Origin: Ignavibacteria bacterium | Lineage (GTDB): Bacteria; Bacteroidota; Ignavibacteria; Kapaibacteriales; UBA961 | Assembly: GCA_016720145.1 (NCBI GenBank) | Contig: JADJXV010000001.1 | Location: 475,255 to 539,254, forward strand | Reading direction: 5' to 3' | Length of the DNA stretch: 64,000 bases | In this document: positions 19,230 to 27,943 of the stretch, in pieces | Layout: each line of letters opens with the position of its first letter | How positions within the stretch are numbered: the first letter of the stretch is position 1 | The notes under the pieces: generated by a model | Told to the model about the DNA's origin: nothing | The model's database searches: none | The model's input: only the letters and a program-made list of their open reading frames with translations | Made by a program: the position numbers and the translations under genes

Positions 19230-19607
19230 ATGGAAATAATTGAACGTAAACAAGATGGCGTGACAGTACTCGAAGTGCGAGGACGCCTTGACAGTAACAC
19301 AGCAAGCGAACTAGAAGAAAAGCTCCAGAAAATTTTAATTGAAAAAGAACAGAAATTACTGATCGACTTTTCCCATCTCGATTTTCTATCGAGTGCCGGG
19401 CTTCGCGTGTTGTTATGGGGAATGAAAACTATTCGTGCTGCAAAAGGCAAGCTAGCACTATCTTCACTTAAATCCAACGTTCAGGAAGTACTTGATATTT
19501 CTGGCTTTAATGCAACTTTGCCGTATTTCATGGGAATGGAAGATGCAGTTTTTTTCCTCTATCAAGACCTTGATACGCTGGATAAATCTTCAGACGTAAA
19601 AGAGTAA
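19230..19607 (+). CDS. STAS-domain anti-sigma factor antagonist
   Basis: A 125-residue single STAS-domain protein of the SpoIIAA/RsbV type. The motif LLIDFSHLDFLSSAGLRVLL contains the position equivalent to the regulatory phosphoserine (S55, aligned to the first serine of the DSSGL motif). Such proteins, when unphosphorylated, bind a partner anti-sigma kinase or a related switch protein and release a target. No matching kinase (RsbW/SpoIIAB type) or PP2C phosphatase is next to it, so it appears as an orphan here; the partner must be elsewhere. The gene is 70 bases before uvrA and could share its transcript. Confidence 0.88.
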   Translation: MEIIERKQDGVTVLEVRGRLDSNTASELEEKLQKILIEKEQKLLIDFSHLDFLSSAGLRVLLWGMKTIRAAKGKLALSSLKSNVQEVLDISGFNATLPYFMGMEDAVFFLYQDLDTLDKSSDVKE

Positions 19608-19676
19608 ATAAGAACAATGAGGATTCACTAATTCTCAACATCATTGATCCAGTAACGCATTCAACTATAGTATTTT

Positions 19677-22487
19677 ATGAAATCCAAGACAATTAAAGAG
19701 ACGACAATTTCAAAGCCAAGTAGTAGTACAAAAGTAATATCCATTCGAAATGCCCGCGTTCACAACCTCAAGAACATCTCAGTAGATATACCACGCAACG
19801 CATTTACCGTTATTTCCGGTGTGAGCGGTTCCGGTAAATCTTCGCTTGCATTTGATACATTATATGCAGAGGGTCAGCGACGCTTTACCGAGTCACTTTC
19901 AGCGTATGCACGTCAGTTTATGGAACGTATGACCAAGCCAGACGTTGACTCAATTACCGGTTTACCTCCGGCAATTGCAATTGAGCAGCGTGGATTTGCA
20001 CGTAATCCACGTTCTACCGTCGGAACCACAACAGAAATTTATGATTACTTGCGTTTGCTTTTTGGAAGAATAGGTACCACAATATGTACTTGTGGAAGAG
20101 AGGTTAAAAAAGACACTCCACAATCGATTATGCAATCACTCCAATTTGATGAGGGAGATAGAATTTACATTTTATTTCCATTGCCGGAGAGCGATAATAA
20201 ATTAACTGTACGTTTGGATAATTTAGTTGAGAATGGCTTTACGAGGATATTACTGCGAGGTACGACGGATATCATTGATATTCAAGAAGATACATTACCT
20301 AAAAAATTAAAAGACCAGAACATTTTAGTAATTGCCGACCGACTAGTTTATAAAAAAGATTATGAGACTACCACCCGACTAGCAGACTCAATAGAGCTTG
20401 CCTTTAGAATGGGAATAGGTAAGATTACTATTAAAAATTTTACTTCCACACAAGAATATCATTTTAGTAATCAATTTGAATGCTCATATTGTCAGACATT
20501 ATACAAAGAGCCGGAGCCACGGCTCTTTTCTTTTAACAGTCCGTCGGGGGCTTGTCCTCGATGTACCGGTTCAGGACGTAGCGTCGGCATTGATGAAGAT
20601 TTAGTAATACCTGATCGTACCAAGTCTATTAAAAAAGGAGCAATTGCACCATTTGCGTTGCATGGTTTTGGAGATTATAACGAAGATTTAATCTTGTGCT
20701 GCAAGCGAAATGACATTCCAATAGATAAGCCGGTTGCAATATTTACGAAAGAACAATTCGATATACTCTGGAATGGCGATGGTGGTGATTATTTTGGCAT
20801 AGTTGGATTCTTTAAAATGCTCGATGAAAGCAATCACAAAATGAATTTTCGTGTAGTAGCAAGTAGATTCCGTGGATACAGCAAGTGTTTGCAATGTAAT
20901 GGATCACGCTTGCGTAAGTCTGCAAGACAAGTATTTATCCAGGGTACCAATCTACCTGAAATTGTTCAATATACTCTCGATGCTGCCTATAGATTTTTCC
21001 ATCACCTCAAGCTATCAGATCACCAGCTTGCTGTTTCGGGTCAAATTCTACGTGAAATTCGTTGGCGACTAGACTTACTTGTTGATATTGGACTTGGTTA
21101 TATTACGATTGACAGGTTATCACATACATTGTCGGGTGGTGAGTCCCAACGTATAAACCTTGCCACTTCTCTTGGTTCTTCGTTAGTTGGTACGCTGTAT
21201 GTACTTGATGAACCAAGCATTGGGCTCCATACGCGTGATACGGAGCGCTTGCTGAACCTGTTGTATAAATTGCGCAATATCGGTAATACGGTTGTAGTAG
21301 TCGAGCATGATTTAGAAATTATTAAAAATGCTGATTATATAATTGATATGGGTCCTAAAGCCGGAGAATTTGGTGGGGAAGTCATGTATTCTGGAAATGT
21401 GCATGATATTTTAACCTGTGACAAATCAATAACAGGTGATTATATGTCGGGAAAAAAATCTATAAGTTTCCCTGACAAACGATCAAAAGGAATTGGTAAG
21501 CTTGTTATTCACAAGCCGATACACAACAATCTAAAGGGCGACACAATTGAAATACCCTTAAATACACTTACTGTGGTGACTGGTGTGAGCGGCTCGGGCA
21601 AAAGCACACTCATTCATGATGTGCTTTATGGTAATTTGCAACGGATGCGGACAAGTTATAATGGGACAGTAGGCGCGTGTGAATATATCGAAGGCGGACA
21701 TGATATTGATTTTGTTGAGATGATTGACCAGTCACCGATTGGAGCATCTTCGAGATCAACTCCTGCAACCTATTCTAAAGCTTTTGATGCTATTAGAGAT
21801 GTATTTGCAGCGACACAATCTGCCAAGCAAATGGGGTGGTGGTCCGGATATTTCTCGTTTAATGTGTCAGGAGGAAGATGTGAAGTGTGCGAGGGGAGCG
21901 GTTCGGTGACAGTAGAAATGCAGTTTTTACCGGATATCACTTTAGTATGCGAATCCTGCAAAGGGTCACGCTACAAGCGAGAAGCGCGCAATATTCTCTT
22001 TCAGGGTAAAAGCATAATCGATGTGTTGGCAATGACCGTCGATGAGGCGCTCACTTTTTTTCAAGGAATAAAAAAAGTAACAAATAAATTACAAGTACTT
22101 TCAGATGTTGGACTTGGCTATGTATCGCTCGGCCAGCCGAGCTCGATGCTCTCCGGAGGTGAGGCACAGCGAGTGAAGTTAGCTACGTATATAGATTCTG
22201 AAACTACATCTAAAACATTATTTATTTTTGATGAACCGACAACCGGCTTGCATTTAGATGACATTTCAAAACTTTTAAATTGCTTTCGTAAATTAGTCTA
22301 TAGGGGGCATTCGGTAGTCATCATAGAGCATAACCTTCACGTGATAGCTTCTGCAGATTATGTCATTGATTTAGGTCCTGAAGCAGGAGAAAATGGTGGA
22401 CATCTCGTAGCTTGTGGCACTCCGGAGACAGTGGCTAAATCAAAAAAGTCATTAACAGGAAAAGCATTGAATGAGTTTTTGAAATAA
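19677..22487 (+). CDS. uvrA: Excinuclease ABC subunit A
   Basis: A 936-residue DNA damage sensor of nucleotide excision repair, normal in length. It has two ABC ATPase halves: Walker A GVSGSGKSSLAFDTLY, signature LSGGESQRINLAT and Walker B LYVLDEPSIGLH in the first, and GVSGSGKSTLIHDVLY, LSGGEAQRVKLAT and LFIFDEPTTGLH in the second. Two zinc modules are intact: CSYC...CPRC with a 20-residue gap, and CEVC...CESC. The ADSR-like YAEGQRRFTESLSAYARQFM block is also present. The protein works with UvrB and UvrC; neither is in this window. Identification is secure. The gene ends shortly before a convergent gene. Confidence 0.98.
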   Translation: MKSKTIKETTISKPSSSTKVISIRNARVHNLKNISVDIPRNAFTVISGVSGSGKSSLAFDTLYAEGQRRFTESLSAYARQFMERMTKPDVDSITGLPPAIAIEQRGFARNPRSTVGTTTEIYDYLRLLFGRIGTTICTCGREVKKDTPQSIMQSLQFDEGDRIYILFPLPESDNKLTVRLDNLVENGFTRILLRGTTDIIDIQEDTLPKKLKDQNILVIADRLVYKKDYETTTRLADSIELAFRMGIGKITIKNFTSTQEYHFSNQFECSYCQTLYKEPEPRLFSFNSPSGACPRCTGSGRSVGIDEDLVIPDRTKSIKKGAIAPFALHGFGDYNEDLILCCKRNDIPIDKPVAIFTKEQFDILWNGDGGDYFGIVGFFKMLDESNHKMNFRVVASRFRGYSKCLQCNGSRLRKSARQVFIQGTNLPEIVQYTLDAAYRFFHHLKLSDHQLAVSGQILREIRWRLDLLVDIGLGYITIDRLSHTLSGGESQRINLATSLGSSLVGTLYVLDEPSIGLHTRDTERLLNLLYKLRNIGNTVVVVEHDLEIIKNADYIIDMGPKAGEFGGEVMYSGNVHDILTCDKSITGDYMSGKKSISFPDKRSKGIGKLVIHKPIHNNLKGDTIEIPLNTLTVVTGVSGSGKSTLIHDVLYGNLQRMRTSYNGTVGACEYIEGGHDIDFVEMIDQSPIGASSRSTPATYSKAFDAIRDVFAATQSAKQMGWWSGYFSFNVSGGRCEVCEGSGSVTVEMQFLPDITLVCESCKGSRYKREARNILFQGKSIIDVLAMTVDEALTFFQGIKKVTNKLQVLSDVGLGYVSLGQPSSMLSGGEAQRVKLATYIDSETTSKTLFIFDEPTTGLHLDDISKLLNCFRKLVYRGHSVVIIEHNLHVIASADYVIDLGPEAGENGGHLVACGTPETVAKSKKSLTGKALNEFLK

Positions 22488-22545
22488 TTTTGAATCATTA
22501 AACCATACTATATTTATATAGGTTACGATAAAGCCAAAGTACAGT

Positions 22546-23550
22546 TTAAAAAGTATAAACGTATTCGAGCACACATTGCCCTACGCATTGGAGTGTCTCT
22601 GGTGAGATGTTTTCAATCGTATCATGAATTGTATGCCAGTATTTTCTTCGAGGATTTTTATCGACATGTCCTACGAGATTTACATCTATGATATCGATAC
22701 TTGGTATTGAAGCTTGAATGAGCATATCATGGTCATCGCTGACACCGTTGCCTTGTTCTGCTTTAAAATACCCACATCCACGCCGAGCAGCAATATCCCA
22801 TATTTTATTAATTGCAGTTGGATTAGAATTATAGGAGCTTGGTTCAAATCGGAATTCTGCATCTTTATCGCCTACCAAATCAAGAAGTACCGCACTCATC
22901 GGTTTAGAAAATGGCAAATTACCGGCAAAATGCCGAGAACCGATGAAATAATTCGATAAATCATGTTCATACCCATAATCTTCTCCATCGAATAAGACAA
23001 TATCAATTCCGAGAGTAGGCGTTTTTTCTCGTAATTTATGAGCAATTTCGAGAAGCACTGCCACTCCACTTGCTCCATCATTTGCCGCAGGACATGGAGA
23101 AGCAGTATCACTTGGATTAGTAGATTGATCGGAGCGTGGACGACTATCCCAATGAGCGCAGAGGAGGATACGTTTGACTGACTTGGGATTATACGAACCA
23201 ATTATATTAGAGAACCTAATTTGCTTACCATAGATTTCAGATGTAAAGCTTTGAAGGAAAGCTGTGTCGGTTAGTTGACGTAATTCTGAAAGTAAAAAGT
23301 CACGGCATAAGGTATGAGCTTTAGAACCAGGAACTCTTGCTCCAAAATTTAATTGCTTCTCGACCAATGAATAAGCTGCTTGTCCGTCGAACAAAGGGAT
23401 GGTGTCGTTCGTGATATTCGAAGTAGGTTTTGAAGTTGGAATCTCGACAGGTGGTGCGTCTTTAGCATTTGGGCAACCATAAAAAATAGTTGAAAATAGT
23501 ATTAACACTAAGAATGTAAGAAAAGTTGGAATTATTTTTGATGATAACAT
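22546..23550 (-). CDS. M28-family zinc lipoprotein, glutaminyl-peptide cyclotransferase-like
   Basis: About 334 residues from the ATG at 23550. A lipoprotein-like signal (IIPTFLTFLVLILFSTIFYGC) precedes the mature part, although the lipobox FYGC is not ideal. The M28 fold's metal sites are visible: LLCAHWDSRPRS (His), CPAANDGASGVAVLLEIA (Asp), LFDGEDYG (Glu) and SDDHDMLIQASIPSIDIID (Asp/His). This arrangement, especially PAANDGASG and DHDMLIQASIPSIDIID, is closer to glutaminyl cyclases than to aminopeptidases. Such enzymes convert N-terminal glutamine to pyroglutamate; several exported proteins here are predicted to begin with Gln. An aminopeptidase role cannot be excluded. An upstream in-frame start at 23622 would add 24 residues before the signal peptide. 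Confidence 0.83.
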   Translation of the reverse strand: MLSSKIIPTFLTFLVLILFSTIFYGCPNAKDAPPVEIPTSKPTSNITNDTIPLFDGQAAYSLVEKQLNFGARVPGSKAHTLCRDFLLSELRQLTDTAFLQSFTSEIYGKQIRFSNIIGSYNPKSVKRILLCAHWDSRPRSDQSTNPSDTASPCPAANDGASGVAVLLEIAHKLREKTPTLGIDIVLFDGEDYGYEHDLSNYFIGSRHFAGNLPFSKPMSAVLLDLVGDKDAEFRFEPSSYNSNPTAINKIWDIAARRGCGYFKAEQGNGVSDDHDMLIQASIPSIDIIDVNLVGHVDKNPRRKYWHTIHDTIENISPETLQCVGQCVLEYVYTF

Positions 23551-23668
23551 TGTAAGTAAATTTGGTTGGACGGCAAGAGTGACCGCAAGCGCAGGCTTGG
23601 AAATTGAAGAACGGAAACCCATACACTAAAGTTGAGAACATTTACGACTGCAAATTAGGGGAAAATTG

Positions 23669-24196
23669 ATGGAAGAGCAAATTTTAAAAGAAAAATTACA
23701 GGCAATTGAATTACTTGTGATGGATGTGGACGGTACTCTAACCGATGGTGCGATGTATTTTTCTGCAGAAGGTGAAGAAATGAAGAGGTTTTCAACTCGT
23801 GACGGTATGGGAATTAATTTACTTCAATTGTCTGGCATAGAAACTGCAATTATGACGAGTGAGTCGTCACCAATTGTCACCGCTAGGGCAAAAAAACTAA
23901 AAATCAACCATGTAATTCTAGGAAGCAAAAACAAGTATCGTGCATTATTGGAATTGTCTGAAAATTTAGGAATTCCACTAAGAAAAATTGCTTATATCGG
24001 AGATGATGTCAACGATATCCCACCTTTTAAATTAGCCGGCGTGAAGGCTTGTCCGTCTGATTCTGTAATACAAATCAAAGAATTAGCTGATTATATTTGC
24101 TTAGCTACCGGAGGTAATGGAGCCGTGAGGGAATTTGCAGATATGATACTTAAAGCCCAAAACAAACTACAGACAGTACCGGAAGATAATTGGTAA
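23669..24196 (+). CDS. kdsC: 3-deoxy-D-manno-octulosonate 8-phosphate phosphatase
   Basis: A 175-residue HAD phosphatase that makes Kdo from Kdo-8-phosphate in lipopolysaccharide core synthesis. Motif I is MDVDGTLTDG (D19 nucleophile, D21 acid), followed by the family-specific MYFSAEGEEMKRFSTRDGMGINLL; AYIGDDVNDIP provides the Mg-binding aspartates. The absence of a cap domain and tetramer-type residues fit KdsC. ATG at 23669 is preferred to the adjacent TTG because AGGGG lies just upstream. It is first in a probable three-gene transcript with the YtxH-type gene and the coiled-coil gene. Confidence 0.92.
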   Translation: MEEQILKEKLQAIELLVMDVDGTLTDGAMYFSAEGEEMKRFSTRDGMGINLLQLSGIETAIMTSESSPIVTARAKKLKINHVILGSKNKYRALLELSENLGIPLRKIAYIGDDVNDIPPFKLAGVKACPSDSVIQIKELADYICLATGGNGAVREFADMILKAQNKLQTVPEDNW

Positions 24197-24253
24197 CTAC
24201 ATAAAAAATTAAGCAATAATTACTATTTTATAAATACAATACAGGAGAAAAGT

Positions 24254-24697
24254 ATGGAACGCGAAAGTGAAATTGTCAATTCCTATACAAAGGGATTTTT
24301 ACTCGGAGCAATAGTTGGTGGAGCAGTTGGTGCGATTACTGCATTATTGTTTGCCCCAAAGCCGGGGATAGAGCTAAGAGAAGATATAGCTCGTAAGTCA
24401 GGTGAACTCTATGACAAAGCATCTGATTATGTATCAGCAGCAAAGGACGAAGCCCAAAATGTAGTAAATCAAGGTAGAGTCCAAGCTGATAAAATAGTTC
24501 ATAATGCTCGCTCACAGGCAGAACAATTGATGCACAACGCCGAACAAATGATTCAAGAAGCAAAATATAGAGCATCATCGGCGAAAGACATTGTAGGAGA
24601 TAGTGCTACGCGGGTGAAAGATGCAGCAAAGGCTGGAATAGATGCATTCCGAACAGAATTAAATCAAAAAGGTAACGTTGACACAGAATTGGGTTAA
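24254..24697 (+). CDS. YtxH-domain membrane protein
   Basis: A 147-residue protein with one hydrophobic segment (GFLLGAIVGGAVGAITALLFAPKPG, about residues 14-38) that matches the YtxH signature (LLGALIGAAAGLLFAPKSG-like), followed by GIELREDIARKSGELYDKASDYVSAAK and a long charged helix rich in Ala, Glu, Gln and Lys. The family is widespread, inner-membrane bound and often stress related, without an assigned molecular function. AGGAG is correctly placed before the ATG. It precedes a second small membrane coiled-coil gene, and the two probably work together. Confidence 0.85.
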   Translation: MERESEIVNSYTKGFLLGAIVGGAVGAITALLFAPKPGIELREDIARKSGELYDKASDYVSAAKDEAQNVVNQGRVQADKIVHNARSQAEQLMHNAEQMIQEAKYRASSAKDIVGDSATRVKDAAKAGIDAFRTELNQKGNVDTELG

Positions 24698-24724
24698 TTT
24701 TCCATTCAAATTTTAAATTGAACT

Positions 24725-25144
24725 ATGTCACAAGTACTAGTATATGTAGGAATTATAGCACTTTTGTGTTTTGCTGCAATGTGTGTCTATGTAATCATTG
24801 CGCTCAAAGATTCAAGAATTCTTTTTCGACAAGTGACGCAATCTCTAGACGATACAGTCAAAATTGTCGCTAAGATTGAAACCAACTTAGCACCCACACT
24901 CGAGAGCGCTAATGAAACCCTCAAGCAGACAACATCAACAGTTACACTACTCGAAACACAACTGCAAAGCATAGAATCCGGTTTACAGCATTTTAACGCA
25001 GTAGCTCAACGTGTAGATGAGCTTGAATCAAGGCTACAAAGTAAAATCGAGGGACCACTTATGCAAGCAGCTTCAGTCGTTTCAGGAGTAGCTAAAGCAG
25101 TATCTGCTTTCTCTTCAACTTGGTCAAATAAAAAGAGTAAATAG
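24725..25144 (+). CDS. DUF948-like membrane coiled-coil protein
   Basis: A 139-residue protein with a single N-terminal membrane span (VLVYVGIIALLCFAAMCVYVIIAL, residues 4-27) and a coiled-coil region (LDDTVKIVAKIETNLAPTLESANETLKQTTSTVTLLETQLQSIESGLQ). This is the layout of DUF948 proteins, often found next to YtxH genes in Firmicutes and Bacteroidota. Here it directly follows the YtxH gene, supporting that assignment. The C-terminus (VVSGVAKAVSAFSSTWSNKKSK) is short and basic. A strong terminator follows the stop by about 20 bases. Confidence 0.7.
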   Translation: MSQVLVYVGIIALLCFAAMCVYVIIALKDSRILFRQVTQSLDDTVKIVAKIETNLAPTLESANETLKQTTSTVTLLETQLQSIESGLQHFNAVAQRVDELESRLQSKIEGPLMQAASVVSGVAKAVSAFSSTWSNKKSK

Positions 25145-25163
25145 CAATGAGTTGAACAAAATA

Positions 25164-25203
25164 AATCCCCTTCATGAAATTTATTATGAAGGGGATTTTT
25201 TTT
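25164..25203. terminator. Bidirectional intrinsic terminator
   Basis: AATCCCCTTCAT (25164-25175) pairs perfectly with ATGAAGGGGATT (25186-25197), a 12-base stem with a 10-base loop, followed by T8 on the plus strand and preceded by A-rich sequence. It sits between the convergent DUF948-like and DUF6580 genes and likely ends both. Confidence 0.88.
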
Positions 25204-25230
25204 AAAGATTAATTTTTATATGAACTTTTT

Positions 25231-25791
25231 TTACTTCCGAGCTAGAGATGGTATTTTCATTTCAGCAAAAGCAAACGCCCCAAAAAATAAAGAAGTATAA
25301 GTCAAATCACCAAAAAACGTATTGAGAGCTGGGCTACTGAAAATGGATGAACTATAAAAAGGTATTCCGGCTGCAAAACACATCACCAATCCAGATAAAG
25401 TATGTGGATAAAAATCACCCATAATCCAGACAGCAAAGTTTGTGATAATAAAAAATATTGTTGATCCAGCAACAGAAGCAAGAGCTATTTTCCCTATACT
25501 TTTGTTATTTTGCAGTCTAAATCCAAGCAAAGTAATGAGAGCGAAACACGCATATACGACAGGCTGTGTTGAGTGGAATCCAATGATGGAGTCGCTAATA
25601 AGCATGGCCAACAGTGGAACAATGAACGCAAGTCGTCTGTCGTTAAAATAAGCTCCACCGAATAAGGCCATAGCTGTAATTGGAGCAAAATTAGGTGGAT
25701 GAGGCAATATTCTTGAAATTGCAGCGAGGAGAATCATCCCGCCAATTGTAAATAATCGATTCATGTTTTCGGTCTTCATATACTTTCTCAT
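25231..25791 (-). CDS. DUF6580-family membrane protein (putative transport)
   Basis: A 186-residue integral membrane protein with about five hydrophobic spans. The segment ISRILPHPPNFAPITAMALFGGAYFNDRRLAF is the hallmark of DUF6580, a family resembling ECF transporter substrate-binding (S) subunits; LNTFFGDLTYTSLFFG near the C-terminus is also typical. The ligand is unknown. The first methionine (25791) and those at codons 5 and 10 are all possible starts; a GAGAAAG precedes codon 5. No ECF energising module is nearby. The gene faces away from the surface-protein pair that starts 34 bases further on. Confidence 0.8.
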   Translation of the reverse strand: MRKYMKTENMNRLFTIGGMILLAAISRILPHPPNFAPITAMALFGGAYFNDRRLAFIVPLLAMLISDSIIGFHSTQPVVYACFALITLLGFRLQNNKSIGKIALASVAGSTIFFIITNFAVWIMGDFYPHTLSGLVMCFAAGIPFYSSSIFSSPALNTFFGDLTYTSLFFGAFAFAEMKIPSLARK

Positions 25792-25824
25792 GTAGTAGTT
25801 AAGGTATGTTAATCAATTTTTTCT

Positions 25825-26720
25825 ATGCGCAAAAATACGCCATTTCTCATAAAATTTACGTTCTTTTTCTTGTCAATTATATTAGCGATTCCAATGCATT
25901 CGCAATATATGAATGCAGGTGCAGATGAAGTATTTTCGTTCATTCCCGGTACCGGTCAGAATTCAGGACAATCTTCAGAATATTTCCCAAAGAATGTATT
26001 AGGTTTACCGGATATTTCAGCACGTTACGAAATACCGGCTACGAGCCCGGAATCGATTTGTTCTCTCGGTTTAGGTGGGGAAATCACTCTCAGCTTTCGT
26101 GAGAAAATCCTTGTAGATGGCCTGGTATAGATTTTTCAATTTTTGAAAATGCCTTCTATTCACCAGATTTTAAAAAGTTTTTTATCGAGCCTGCCGAAGT
26201 TTCTGTTAGTAGAGATGGAGTTACGTTCTTTTCATTTCCTTACGACTCTTATACTCTACAAGGATGTGCGGGAATCACACCAATAAATGGTGACAATGAT
26301 CCATTCAATCCTTCTGTAAGTGGTGGTAATGGCTTTGACTTAGCTGAAATTGGCGTCGATACTATTCGCTATATTAGAATTAAAGATATTTCCGGACTTT
26401 TACAGAATCGTAAACATCCGTTGTATGACGCAGTCATCACAGGATTTGACCTAGATGCTGTGGTAGGATTATATCTGTTACCTATGCCAACTACCCCAAT
26501 ATCTGTGACATTCTCTCATAAGGCAGCAAATATAATTTGTAATAAAGACTTTGAAATATATTGTTATACTATATCCGGTAAGCTTTTATCGAAACAAGAG
26601 TTAATATCAAATTCCTCAATATATTCTCTTGAAGATTTACCAGTCGGAATATTTGCGCTAGTCATCAAGACTACAGACAATTCGACGTGTTCTACTTATC
26701 CCTTTATTTTGTGTCCATAA
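25825..26720 (+). CDS. Exported cell-surface protein, frameshifted
   Basis: About 298 residues when read across a break. A signal peptide (MRKNTPFLIKFTFFFLSIILAIPMHS) would be cut at HS|Q. The body contains VDGPGIDFSIFENAF, EPAEVSVSRDGVTF, CAGITPINGDNDPFNPSVSGGNGFDLAEIG, IRYIRIKDISG and GFDLDAVVGL. This set is shared by a 'cell surface protein' family found in proteobacteria and Bacteroidota, often near TonB-dependent B12 receptors. The end (FEIYCYTISGKLLSKQEL...LEDLPVGIFALVI) resembles a T9SS tail. The first frame stops at 26130, but one added base within GGCC (26119-26122) restores DGPGIDF. I read this as one gene with a deletion. Its neighbour is a beta-propeller lipoprotein. Confidence 0.75.
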
Positions 26721-26758
26721 ATAGATTATTCAGAATTAGTAGATTAATTGCGATAAAG

Positions 26759-27847
26759 ATGTTACTCATTGGTATGTCAGCACTTCTATGTCTCAGTTCG
26801 TGCGTTGGTACTCCTGAGCTTATTATCAATTCCGATTACGACCTGACACCAGAAGGGAAGGGAGCATATATTCTATGTGAGGGCTCTCAAGGACAAAATA
26901 ATACAACGTTGTGGCGTTATTCTTATCGGGAGTCAAAATCTGTCTCTACGCAAGATTACTTCAACACATTGAACCCTACTTTAAAATTAGGTGATACCGG
27001 TAATTCATTGAAAATTAAAGGTGATACTGCGTACATTGCTATCACTTCCAATGGTTCCATTGAGCTGTTTACTATAAGTACAGGGAAGTCTTTGGGTAGG
27101 ATTTTTCTGCCAGGCATCAAACGTTCGCCACGTGATATAACTATAGTAAATGATTCAGTGGGATATATATCAGACTTCCATTCACATTCACTTACACAGT
27201 TTAATCCAACGACGTTTGAAATTAAACAGGATATGATCGCTGTAGGCTATGCTCCAGAATCTATTGTATCGAATGAAAAGTATGTATTTGTTGCTAATTC
27301 CGGGTTCGGTGATTATGCTTTTGATCATCCGGAAATCAAAGCACAGAATGTAAGCGTCGTTGATATATCCATGAATAAAGAGATAGCTTTAATACCTATT
27401 GGACCGAATGTACAGTCACTTCAAATTAATACTTCAAAAAAATTACTTTATGCACTGTTCACACATTTACCTAGATACGACAAAGATTCTCTTGGAGGTA
27501 TAGTGGAAATTGATTTGACGACTTTAAAAGAAACACGTCGCTGGTTGTATAAAGTATCCAAGAATTTTGCATTATCACTCAGTGGTGATTCATTGTTGCT
27601 TCTCAATAGCGAGGGTTTGTCAATTCTCAATACGGTTGGGAATAATACACCAAAAATAGTAGCGACATCCAAAACGAGTGAAAACTGGTATGGTGTTCAT
27701 GTTAGTCCGTTTGACGGAACTATATTTATTGCCAATGCAAAACAGTACACAACAAAAGGTGAGGTGCTCATTTATGATAAACAATGGAATGTCATCAATA
27801 CATTTCAGGTCGGTATCAACCCAAATGCAATGATATTCTTTCAATAA
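26759..27847 (+). CDS. YncE-like beta-propeller lipoprotein
   Basis: About 362 residues from the ATG at 26759, where MLLIGMSALLCLSSC gives a proper lipobox (LSSC); an upstream TTG would not. The mature protein has repeating strand patterns (for example NSLKIKGDTAYIAITSNGSIELFTISTGKSLGRI, PRDITIVNDSVGYISDFHSHSLTQFNPTTFE, NVSVVDISMNKEIALIPIG, VHVSPFDGTIFIANAKQYTTKGEVLIYDKQW), typical of seven-bladed YncE/DUF5074-type propellers. In Bacteroides, the B12-binding lipoprotein BtuG has this type of fold. Here the gene follows a surface protein of a family linked with B12 receptors, so corrinoid capture is a possibility; no btuB is in the window. It could equally bind another ligand. Confidence 0.75.
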   Translation: MLLIGMSALLCLSSCVGTPELIINSDYDLTPEGKGAYILCEGSQGQNNTTLWRYSYRESKSVSTQDYFNTLNPTLKLGDTGNSLKIKGDTAYIAITSNGSIELFTISTGKSLGRIFLPGIKRSPRDITIVNDSVGYISDFHSHSLTQFNPTTFEIKQDMIAVGYAPESIVSNEKYVFVANSGFGDYAFDHPEIKAQNVSVVDISMNKEIALIPIGPNVQSLQINTSKKLLYALFTHLPRYDKDSLGGIVEIDLTTLKETRRWLYKVSKNFALSLSGDSLLLLNSEGLSILNTVGNNTPKIVATSKTSENWYGVHVSPFDGTIFIANAKQYTTKGEVLIYDKQWNVINTFQVGINPNAMIFFQ

Positions 27848-27943
27848 CAAAACAAATAGAATTACATCAGCTTTACATAATGCAAATTATATTAGCTATA
27901 ACGTCAGTTTATCCCTTCACAATAACACTTGAAATTTTTACTT

